Of a DNA stretch of 64,000 bases, positions 55,280 through 64,000 are shown one piece after another. Every line of letters begins with the position of its first letter. The first letter of the stretch is position 1. The notes below the pieces were generated by a model. That model saw nothing but the letters and a program-made list of their open reading frames with translations. It did not search any database and was not told the DNA's origin. Made by a program: the position numbers and the translations under genes. The DNA comes from Cristatella mucedo (lineage: Eukaryota > Bryozoa > Phylactolaemata > Cristatellidae): assembly GCA_009760855.2 (NCBI GenBank), contig WPIO01000004.1, positions 328,001 through 392,000 on the forward strand, given 5' to 3'.

Positions 55280-57714
55280 TATAATAGTAAAAAATAATAA
55301 TAATAATGCATTTATATAACCGCCACATAGAAGGCAGTGTGTTTCTCGGCACTTTGTGTTTGCTTCAAAAGAAGCACGATCGAATGGTTAGAGGTATAAT
55401 GTTCGATTGAAGACAAGAATAAAATAGTTAGGTGTGACATGCACAGGGTCGCCATGCAAGTGTTGTTAGTGAAAGCATGCACAGTGTGAGCATGCGTAAG
55501 ATCATAAAGGACTAATCACAGAGGCTCACTAAATGCTGAGATAAATAGATGCGTTTTAGTTTCTTTTTAAGTGTGGACGCGTCAGGGGATGTCGTGACGC
55601 AAGTCGGGAGTGAGTTCCAGGCTTTGAAAGCATACGAACTAAATGCACGATCCCCAAGGGATTTGAAGCTTGTACGAGGTATGGGTAAGCAATTAAGCTG
55701 CAAAAAGTGCATGGCACCATCCTAAAGCTATTAGGATAGGAAATTTTATTTGTAGGCTAGAGCCAAAGAATGAAGGGGCCTAAAAGTGGGTGACAAAACC
55801 TTGAAGTCGATGTGTGACTGGTAGCCAGTGCAGGTCAGCAAGAAGTTATGTGATGTGGCAACTGTGATGCACACGACAGACACACTCAGCTGCAGAATTT
55901 TGCACCAGCTGTAAGCGCGTGAGTGTATATGCCGGTAGACCAGCAAGCAGTTAGTTACAGAAGTCAAAATAGAACATAACAAAGGCATGGACCAATTTAG
56001 ACGCGGTATCCTTATCTAAACAAGCCTGAATTTAAGCAATGTTAGGTATCGGAAAGTAGGCAGACTTAACTGTAGAGCTGATGTGGTTGTCTAATGAAAG
56101 TTCACTTTGAGACATGACATCTGGATTTCGTGCACATTCAACAGGACATATGCTGGCAGACAGAGCTGAAATTGAGCCTCGAGTTTTCGAATTTTTTAAT
56201 CATACTTGCTTTACCCATAGCTAGTAAATTGGCTTTTTCATCAATGAATTTAAGAAAGTTTGCTACAATTACTGAGCAGATGTCATCAATACATGCAACG
56301 AGGAAGTTGAGAGAAGTCGACATGCTGGTGGGCTGGGAAAGATCACAGCAAAGGTACAACTGTGTGTCGTCCCGATAGAAGTGAAAGCCTACATTGTGTC
56401 TGGCAATCACATGGGTGAGAGGGACAGTAGAAACCGTGAAATAAAGCTGATCACGCACAGATCCCTGAAGCACATTACCCCATAATTCAGTGGCTCCTCG
56501 GACGATATTTGTCCATCCAAATCAATCACCTGGATTCTCCCACTGATAAAGAACCTGGACCATTGATTGCAGTGCCAGTGATGTATAGTCGAGATGAGGA
56601 GCGCTCCAGAAGGACTTTGTGAACGATAGCATCAAAAGCTACCGAAAGATCGAGCAAAACAGCTAAGAAACTATAACTAAGTCTGCACTCATAACTAGGT
56701 CGTTATCCACCCGAATAAGGGCCTGAGTCGGTGGAGTGATTAGCTCTAAAACCAGAATGAAACTTACTGGTAAGGCTTGAATTTTAGATATATAAGTTCA
56801 GCTGGTCTGCTGCTATTTGCTACAGGGTCTTTGATAGTAACGGAATAAGGAAGACGGCGCAGAAGTCGCTCAAGTTCTAGTGGTCTAGTATTGCTTTCTT
56901 GAGTAGTGACCTGACTACAGCTTTTTAAAAGGTGCACAGACATGACCTGAGGCTAATGACATATTTACGATGTAATTTAAGCATGGCAGCAGCAGATCAG
57001 TGCATCGTAGATGCAGGACAGTGGGAATATGGTCCAGAGGATTAGCTGTCTTCTTTGACTGGGATATGAAATTCAGGATGAGGTCACCAGTGACCTGCTT
57101 GAATGTAGACATTGAGATGCTGCATGGAATAGAGAGATAGGACGTTAGGAGAGATGCAGCCATTTTAGGGATGGTCTCCCTGATCATGTGTAACTAGTTG
57201 ATAAAGAAGCCAGAGAAGCGATCAGCTACATCATCACAGGGATCGCAAGGTGAGGAGCTAACGCGGGAGCAGCTGAGGAGATGGTTGATCGTCGACATCA
57301 GGACTGTGAATAGTGAATCTGTTATTCAACTATGTTTTCACAAAAAGCGAGGTTTGGTTTTTGCTAGGATCGATTGCTACGACCTATAGTAGTTCTCGTA
57401 CGCCTAAGAATCGACCGCCAGTCAGTCCTGAGATTGTGCATGCTTTTTCGACCTTGAGCTTAGTAGACCTAGTTAGTTTAAGGTTTGTGGTAAAACATAG
57501 GCCGTCCGGGCGGGAGCGCACAATGCCCTTGTTGAGAGGTGCAAACTCGCTGACCATGTCGTTTTGTAGCTATCAATCAATTGTGAAAGGTCGGAATTAG
57601 GATTAAGCAGTAGAGGGGAAACCGACATTCACGCATTCACGCACGGACAGCACCGATGTCAAGGGTCTTGAGGTTTCGCGATTCACAAGAGATTTTAGAT
57701 AGTTCATTGTAGAC
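55280..57714 (-). mobile_element. CR1-A older copy (linker, RT, C-terminal domain, tail)
   Basis: Minus order: linker NLKTLDIG-like region at 57,680-57,500; lead-in 57,187-56,915 (Q-V-T-G-D-L-I-L-N); RT motif C as FHFYRDDTQLYLC at about 56,390 (A changed to R); SPVE-like region near 56,150; C-terminal domain pieces at 55,988-55,746 and 55,712-55,512 (KAWNSLPTCV); then 3' UTR and ATT tail at 55,280-55,310. Many frameshifts. Its 5' side is cut by the hAT end at 57,715. Confidence 0.8.
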
Positions 57715-57729
57715 CAGGGGTCGGCAACC
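57715..57729 (+). repeat. hAT left terminal inverted repeat
   Basis: CAGGGGTCGGCAACC; pairs with 61,138-61,152. Confidence 0.9.
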
Positions 57730-58059
57730 TTTTGACACGGAAGAGCCAAAAGTTACAATTTAAAAAATTTCCCAGTTTTTAAAAAGCCACTAACATTTGT
57801 ATTTAAACATTATGATATTTGATTAGGATTAGGTATATAGATTTGATTTTTGATTTACAATAAATAAATTTAAATATGAAATAATATTTATTCATTTAAA
57901 AACATACAAATTTTTCGCACAAAACATATTTTAACAAGTATTTTAGCTAGCTCTGCTAAAATAATAAAATTAGTAATCAAATAATATAACGATAATTATA
58001 TAATTGTTGAATAATAGATATTTACAATAGTTAGATCAATGGGAGCATTGGCCTCACAT

Positions 58060-59962
58060 GCCCTTTGAAAATTTGGTTAAATATGGCTCATAACTTGTTG
58101 TTTTCAGTTTCAAGTACGCCTCTAGATTTTTATTTGTGAGTTGGCTTCTTACTTTACTTTTTATTATATTCATGCAAGAGAACGCTTCCTCGCACGAATG
58201 TGTTTACCCGAAGATCGACAGCACTCCAAATGCCAACTTCTTCACCTCACTGTTGCATTCTGGAAGACTACTCCATGCGTCAAATATGAGTGCCTCAACT
58301 CGCGGCATTTCTTATAGAGCTGTCCACTTGTGCAGGGTAACGTGCATGCTTTTCTGGACCTCCAACTCTTCTAACTTGCTCTTGAATTCTGTGAACTTAC
58401 CACTCCACAGATGTTTGGTTTTCAAATCCAGCAAGTGCATTTGAAGCAAACCAGCATCAATTCAAAATGGCTCAATGATGATCTCATTTGTATTTGTGTT
58501 GAGAGGATTTACTATGAACGTCAGAGTACTTGCGTTTGTTTTGAATGGCTCAAATCTCTCAGCGAATCCATCCTTCATTTAGTTGATAGTAATGCTGAAG
58601 TAATTCGTGTCAATTGCTGCATTGGTTTCATCGCGAAATTGCTTCAGATTTTCGAAATGAAGTAATTTACCGCTCTCCATGTCTTCGACAAAAAGAAGTA
58701 ATTTATTTTCGAAACAAACCACTTTTTCGAGCAAGGCATAGGCTGGGTTTCCCTTTCCTTGCAGTTTGACATTAGCTCATTTAGTTTCTTTGTGATATCC
58801 ACCATGAGGTTGAATTTTTGCAGCCATTTGTCTTCTTTAAATTCGGGATGGACAATGCCTTTTTCATTGAAGAATGTTATTTCACTCAAGCAAGAAGTAA
58901 AACGTTTCAACACGTTGCCCTTGGAAAGCCATCGCACTTCATTGTGCAGAAGTAGGTCAGAATACTGGCTTTCTATTTCTTCAAGAAATTCCTTAAACTG
59001 GCGATGGTAGAGTGCTTTTGCCAAAATAATGTTAATGATCTTAATAACCAAGTTCATGACATCAATCGTTTCGGTCGGAAATGTTTGGGCACAAAGCGCC
59101 TCTTGATGAATTATGCAGTGAAACCTTAAAATTTCGTGGTTTATTTTTTGACGAAGAATCGTTGTTACCCCTTTATGTATTCCTGTCATACTTCTGGCTC
59201 CATCAGTTGCTATGGAAATGATTTAATTTACATCGATTTCATAGTCTTCCAGGCATTTTTGCCCAGCATTTGCTATATCTTCTCCATAAGTTTGCCCTGA
59301 GAGCGGCAGCAATCCTAGAAAATCTTCTTTTGAACCTTGTTACGACATCTACCTGACGAAACGGGTAACCTGTGCCGTGTCTTTTATGCCGCAAGACTCA
59401 TCCATAGCAAGTGATAAAGCAGAAGCCAGTTGAATGTCTTCCACTTGTACGTGTCTTAAATTTGAAGACATTTTAGAAGTTCTATGGTGTACTGTTTTAG
59501 CAGATAATGGCAAATATTTGACTTTCTTCATGATTTCGGTTTTGTTTTTGAAATCATGAAACAGTTCTTCAGATCCACGTATGAAACAATCTTTGACGTA
59601 CTCACCATCTGTGAATGGTTTCCCTCTTTTTTGCAATTTGCAGTGATTTTTGCAAAGCTTGCCAGATTTACATTATTTGAAGATTGCGCCCAGTTACTTA
59701 GCATAGAATTCGACTGTTGCTTTTGTTTTTGAAGCTCTTTAACAGCTTTTTTCCGTGTTGGATATTTAGCAGCGAATCGGGTATGTTTTGTAGTGTAGTG
59801 TCTCACCAAATTTGACTTCTTATTGTGTGCAAGTTTTCCTCGGCAAATGAGACAAGTCGAAAGGCCATCTGTGTTGCATATGAACGCAAACGACTCCGTC
59901 CAATCCTGATTAAGCTCTCGATTTTCTTCTTCAGTTCGTCTCTTCTTTTTATCAGATGCCAT
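58060..59962 (-). pseudogene. hAT transposase, BED-finger type, inactivated
   Basis: Starts with ATG at 59,962. An N-terminal BED finger (C-L-I-C ... H-Y-T-T-K-H) is followed by the conserved [10 protein letters not shown] block, YLPLSAKTV, a first catalytic-region S-L-A-M-D-E-S, then TDGARSMTG, FHCIIHQEALCAQ, H-N-E-V-R-W-L-S-K-G, and a C-terminal dimerisation domain (C-E-E-A-F-S-C-M-N-I-I-K-S-K and N-K-N-L-E-A-Y-L). This is the layout of transposases related to vertebrate ZBED5/GTF2IRD2-type genes. A frameshift lies at about 59,530-59,640 and at least five in-frame stops occur (for example near 59,350, 59,228 and two in the C-terminal domain). It would not make a functional enzyme. Confidence 0.9.
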
Positions 59963-61137
59963 TCTGGTGGCGGAGCCGAAATAAAAATTTTTTAAATTGT
60001 ATTTAGCTGTCTAAAGCGACGTTAATAAACCGTTAGTTAAATAGTTAATTTCGTTAATTGCTAATCTGTAAAAAAAGTCAACTTCCTTAAACGTTAAAGC
60101 GTGTGGACAAGTAGTATACCTCCGGACAAAATCATTTTTTTTAAATTATCCACAGAGGTATATTTTTCTTTTTATACCATGTTTACTTCGCGTCACTGTA
60201 ACAAAATAAATAGGTATACGAAATTAACAAAATGTTGTTGCACCTTTGGACGTTCGAAGGTACAAGAACATGAACGTCCGGAGGTGCAATGAAGGGCATT
60301 TTCAGAAACTTTCACGCGTAAAATAATTTGAGGCTATGAATATTAAAAACAGAATATATTTAGAAAGCTCAACAGATATAGTTTATATTCATAGATAATA
60401 CGTATCATACCAACATGAAACAAACAGAATATACAGTACAGTATAACTATACAAATATTTGCTTTTTTAATCGAAAAACGTTCTGAATGTGTGACCGTTG
60501 ACGACACAGTGCACCAATAACTAAGCAAACAGAACAGTGTTGCCACATTGCAAAAATGCTACTCTCTTGAATTTTTGCATGTATATATCGAATTGCCAAC
60601 CTAAAATAATCGAAACTGTCCGAATGCAAGGTCGTTCGAAGGTACACCATTTGCCCTTACGTACCTTTGAGAGGATAATTCGCTTCTAAATCGTCTTCTT
60701 CTTGAAATAACGAAAAAATTGTTGTTTCTCGCAAGCGATTAAATTGACACATATGGAACCGCGCTCCGAGGAAGACTTACTGAAGACTGAACACTACCGT
60801 CCGCTGGGTTGCTGGCAGGGTGGTAGTAGTGACTAGTGACGGTGGCAGTCGGAACTTCGGCAGTGGCAAGCATGGAGCCGTCGCCACGGCGCTGGCCACA
60901 GCACGGCTGTGGGGCTGGGCCCGGTGCCCAAGCGGCTGTCAGCTGTCCGTATACTCTCTACTCCACCTATTCTCAATGTTCTCTGTTGAGTGTTTTTATC
61001 CTGTTTAAAAGTTTTTTTTCAGTATAATATTTTTTATGAGCTTTGAAGATAAAATAATATAATTACTAATATTTGCGAATGGAACTGGAGAGCCGCATCT
61101 TGATATCGAAAGAGCCGCATGCGGCTCACGAGCCGCA
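59963..61137. other. hAT 5' non-coding region
   Basis: AT-rich, 1.2 kb, unusually long. Contains the inverted-repeat segment at 60,112-60,290 and a GC-rich stretch at about 60,750-60,960. No second gene was recognised. Confidence 0.6.
60112..60290. repeat. Small inverted-repeat segment inside the hAT
   Basis: Left edge ACCTCCGGAC at 60,116-60,128 and right edge GTCCGGAGGTGCA at about 60,277-60,289 are complementary. The right part alone forms a hairpin: TGCACCTTTGGACGTTC with GAACGTCCGGAGGTGCA (15 of 17 pairs). A related word (CGTTCGAAGGTACA) recurs near 60,634. It could be a small foldback insertion. Confidence 0.45.
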
Positions 61138-61152
61138 GGTTGCCGACCCTTG
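61138..61152 (-). repeat. hAT right terminal inverted repeat
   Basis: GGTTGCCGACCCTTG; complement CAAGGGTCGGCAACC matches the left end with one mismatch. Confidence 0.9.
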
Positions 61153-61944
61153 ACCTAAGGTAATTACGAGTCTTCTATTATATCAGTGACTGATAGATTA
61201 TCCTAGCTACTCGACAGATTTCCGACACGCAAGAGGAGTGATGCTTTGCCTTAAGGTCTTAGAGCACGGCTAAGGTGCTCGCAATTAAAAACAGTGGTTC
61301 AGGATTAAAGTGCTTCCATTTCCAACACAGGTTATGTGTTTAAGTCAAGAATTAGGCAGCGTGTTGGTCCGCTGCAAGCAGAATTATACTTTCTAAGGAT
61401 CTTCTGAAGCTCTCTAAATTCTGTCGTTCTGGCAGCCAGCTCTTACTTTCACTCTAATTTTTTTAAAGTTTTTATCGTTATGTTTTCTACAACTGGCGAC
61501 AAACTGTTTTGAAGTAGATTCCTTGGGAGAAAGTTGACATTTTTCTGCAGGAAAATATGACTTGATAATTATAAACGTCTAGAACCTGGCGTTAGATAAA
61601 ATTTGTTGGTCTTCTCAAAAAATTCATGTAATATTAGCAATGAAGAGACAAATCCTCGTATTTGGATTTAAAGGCTCATGAGTTTACTCTCCAAATACTA
61701 GCTGGGCATGATGTCCCTTATTTTGCAGAGAATATTCGTAGGGAACAAAGATAACAGGGATAGCAGCTATCAAATCACTGGCATCGATGACTGTTTGAAG
61801 TGGATATGATCTTCTGTTTCATGGAGCAGACATCTCACGTGATACAGCTCCAAAATAAATAGCATCCATAAAATATTTAGCCACCGGCGACGTTCGGTTC
61901 AAATGTATTTCTTTAATTTAATTACTTTGCTGATAGCCAAGTTA
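61153..61944. other. No recognisable gene; decayed tRNA-like repeat
   Basis: 61,262-61,400 weakly resembles the second SINE-like family. CTACAACTGGCGACAAACTG near 61,488 resembles the edge of an LTR with a primer-binding site, but nothing supports a full element. Confidence 0.35.
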
Positions 61945-61978
61945 TGTACTCAAGAAAGTAACACTATAACAAGAGAAC

Positions 61979-63208
61979 TTGAGCAACTACCGCCCAGTCT
62001 CCCTTCTAACATTTATATCAAAGACACTGGAACGGGTCATGGCAGACCAGCTGAACTCGTATATCGAAACCCCACACCTTGCTAGTAAGTTCCAGTCTGG
62101 CTTTAGAGCTAATCACTCCACAAAGTCAGCATTGCTTAGGGTATACAACGACCTACTTAGGAATGCAGACATGGGTAGAGTGTCTCTTCTTACTTTGCTC
62201 GATCTTTCGGCAGCTTTTGAAACCATCGATCACAAAGTTCTTTTAGAGCGCCTCTCATCTCGCCTGGGCATCACTCGCACTGCTCTGCAGTGGTTTAGGT
62301 CCTATCTCAGTGGGAAACTCCAGATTATTGACGTGAATGGACAAAGATCATCTGAAGTACCTCTGAAATATGGAGTACCTCAGGGCTCCATGCTAGGTCC
62401 GGTTCTTTTCACGGTTTATACTCTCCCTCTTGCTGATGTGATTGCCAAGCACAATGTAGGCTTTCACTTCTATGCGGATGACACTCAGTTGTACCTTTGA
62501 TTTGATCCCTCCCAGCCTTCGAGCACCTCAAATTCTCTCAACTCACTTGCTGCATGCATTGATGACATCCGCACATGGATGGCAGCAAATTTTCTAAAAC
62601 CTAACGATGACAAAACTAACTTACTAGTTATGGGCAAACCCAGTGTGATTCAGAAATTGAAAAGGCTGACTCTCAAAATTGGCTCTGCCAGCATATCTCC
62701 TGTCGAATCAGCTCGAAATCTTGGTGTCATATTCCAAAGTGACCTCTACTTAGACGACCATATCAGCTCCACGGTCAAATCTGCCTATTTTCAGCTTCAT
62801 ATTGCTAAAATTCGGGCTTGTTTAGATAAGGATACCACGTCCAAGTTGGTCCATGCATTCGTGACATCTCGTCTCGACTTCTGCAACTCACTGCTTACTG
62901 GCCTACCAGCATGTGCGATCAGGCGATTGCAGCTGGTGCAAAACTCGGCAGCTAGGCTTGTCTGTCGTGAGCGTCGCAGTTGCCACATTACTCCACTTCT
63001 CGCCGACCTGCACTGGCTACCAGTCAAGCAACGGATTGACTTCGAAGTTTTGTCGCTCACTTTTAGGTCTCTTCATTCTATGGCTCCAGCCTATCTCTCC
63101 GATATACTCCCCCATCAGGCCAAGCATCGTACCACCCGCTTTTCGGAATCCAACAGTCTACAAATACCTCGTACAAACCTCAAATCCTTTTGGAGACCGT
63201 GCATTTAG
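61979..63208 (+). pseudogene. CR1-A reverse transcriptase and C-terminal domain, one nonsense codon
   Basis: One frame of 410 codons interrupted only by TGA at 62,498-62,500 (TGC in sister copies). Motif A is LLDLSAAFETIDH, motif B YGVPQGSMLGPVLF, motif [13 protein letters not shown] with the catalytic pair intact. After motif C come K-T-N-L-L-V-M-G-K-P, SPVESARNLGVIF and the C-terminal RRLQLVQNSAARLVCRE block. The enzyme would prime reverse transcription at a nicked target in an active relative. The frame shifts at about 63,190. Confidence 0.9.
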
Positions 63209-63236
63209 TTCGTATGCTCCCAAAGCCTGGAATTCC

Positions 63237-63375
63237 TGAGCATATTCTTCGGCGGGCGCATACGCGAATACAAACTTTTACATTTATATATGAATAGCGG
63301 CTTTCACGGCGTGCAATAATTGCCTTCTGCGCTTTGGGGCATGTTAGCAATGCGTTTTAAAAGGTACACCTTTTA
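63237..63375. mobile_element. 139-bp insert flanked by a 35-bp direct repeat
   Basis: The block beginning CATTTAGTTCGTATGCTCCC and ending CCTGGAA-TCC is at 63,202-63,236 and again at 63,376-63,410 with one mismatch. The intervening 139 bases (containing GGCGGGCGCATACGCG) are not part of the CR1-A consensus. Whether it is a transposon, a repair patch or a template switch is open. Confidence 0.65.
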
Positions 63376-63755
63376 CATTTAGTTCGTATGCTCCCAAAGC
63401 CTGGAACTCCCTCGCGACCTGCGTCAGAACATCCCCTGACCTGACCACATTTAGAAGGAGCTTAAAAACACACCTATTTAGGACAGCTTATAGTGGGTCC
63501 CTGTGATTCGTCCTTGATGCACTTATGCGTGCTGACACTGTGCATGCTGCCACTAACCAAATTTGCATGCTGACCCTGTGCATATCACCCCTAACCATGT
63601 TATTCGTTCTGTTTGTTTTTCAAGCATGATTTTACTTACCATTAAATTCCATTTCCCTTTGCAGCAAATGTAAAGCGCCTAAAAAGAGATTAAGTTCTCT
63701 GAGGGCGCTTCATCAGGTACATTATTATTATTATTATTATTATTATTATGTACCA

Positions 63756-64000
63756 CTACACCAAACCATGGAAAGTAGTAGATCTTTATGGATTATTTTT
63801 AGCTGATGTGCTTATGGGTACTTCAACACACTCTTTTATCTCAGTTATTTCAGTCATCTGGAAGATTTTAAGAGTTTGAACGTCTTGCAAGGGTTGAAAA
63901 ACTATAAAATTAAAGAAGTATTCCAATGCCATACTAGGATTGCGACCGACTGAGTCAAATACTTGAGAAAGCCTTTATTTTTTTTAATGTGTATTACCGC
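63756..64000. other. Window end, nothing recognised
   Basis: AT-rich sequence after the CR1-A tail with no identifiable feature. Confidence 0.5.

Larger units (their letters stand above)
57715..61152 (-). mobile_element. hAT DNA transposon with both ends
   Basis: The left end CAGGGGTCGGCAACC (57,715-57,729) and the right end GGTTGCCGACCCTTG (61,138-61,152) are inverted repeats with one mismatch. The subterminal phrase AGAGCCGCATGCGGCTC at about 61,111 is typical of a group of animal hATs. The transposase runs on the minus strand. Total length is about 3.44 kb, full length for this type. The 8-bp words outside the ends (TTGTAGAC and ACCTAAGG) do not match, so no target duplication is visible. 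Confidence 0.9.
61945..63755 (+). mobile_element. CR1-A, youngest-looking copy (RT to tail)
   Basis: Begins just before L-S-N-Y-R-P-V-S-L-L and runs through the RT, C-terminal domain, 3' UTR, hairpin (AAGCGCC ... GGGCGCTT) and a clean (ATT)n tail at 63,720-63,749. The endonuclease is absent (5' truncation). Two lesions stand out: a nonsense codon at 62,498 and a one-base insertion in a T run at about 63,190. A 139-bp foreign insert with a 35-bp duplication sits at 63,237-63,375. Confidence 0.9.

Noticed and set aside
61740-61775. GATAACAGGGATAG resembling a homing endonuclease site
   Set aside because: Only a partial match to the I-SceI site and no intron or endonuclease gene nearby.
1-64000. 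CRISPR arrays, bacterial operons or prophage
   Set aside because: No regularly spaced identical repeats and no prokaryotic gene organisation; introns, SINEs and CR1/L2-type elements mark the DNA as animal.

Overview
This window looks like animal (metazoan) nuclear DNA, very probably from an invertebrate. It is intron-bearing and rich in transposable elements, with about one recognisable host gene in 64 kb. I see no bacterial operons, ribosome binding sites, CRISPR arrays or rRNA, and no free-standing tRNA gene. The phylum cannot be fixed from the sequence. Most of the reading frames present are retroelement debris, antisense shadows or microsatellite translation.

Layout. 1-4.8 kb: no recognisable gene, microsatellites. 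4.8-9.6 kb: non-LTR retroelement fragments, a tRNA-derived SINE and an interspersed repeat. 10,266-13,533: a candidate mobile element with ~190-bp inverted ends, an 11-bp direct flank duplication and an interior made of about fifteen diverged ~170-bp tandem units; no coding capacity. 14.4-19.5 kb: three direct copies of an unrecognised ~1.9 kb unit. 19.9-27.5 kb: a three-exon TRIM-type gene (RING, two B-boxes, coiled coil, C-terminal beta-propeller) whose splice phases agree and whose last exon carries one in-frame TGA. 28,690-44,408: a very large inverted repeat, two ~6.05 kb arms around a 3.6 kb loop. 44.4-53.5 kb: nested non-LTR copies, including endonuclease and reverse transcriptase regions. 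55.3-57.7 kb: another non-LTR copy. 57,715-61,152: a hAT DNA transposon with both inverted ends and a broken BED-finger transposase. 61.9-63.8 kb: the best preserved reverse transcriptase of the window.

Two non-LTR families of the CR1/L2 group dominate. I call them CR1-A and CR1-B only for bookkeeping. CR1-A ends in a conserved GC-rich hairpin followed by (ATT)n. CR1-B ends near GATACATTACAT. Both have an APE-type endonuclease, a reverse transcriptase and a conserved C-terminal domain; most copies are 5'-truncated, as target-primed reverse transcription predicts. At least four copies of a tRNA-derived SINE are present and may depend on such elements for movement.

The points most worth a second look are the Mutator/Foldback-like element at 10.3-13.5 kb, the 6-kb-arm palindrome, the single nonsense codon in the TRIM gene, and several insertion footprints (target duplications, filler DNA, empty sites) that can be read directly. 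All family names rest on motifs I could see; no database search was possible.
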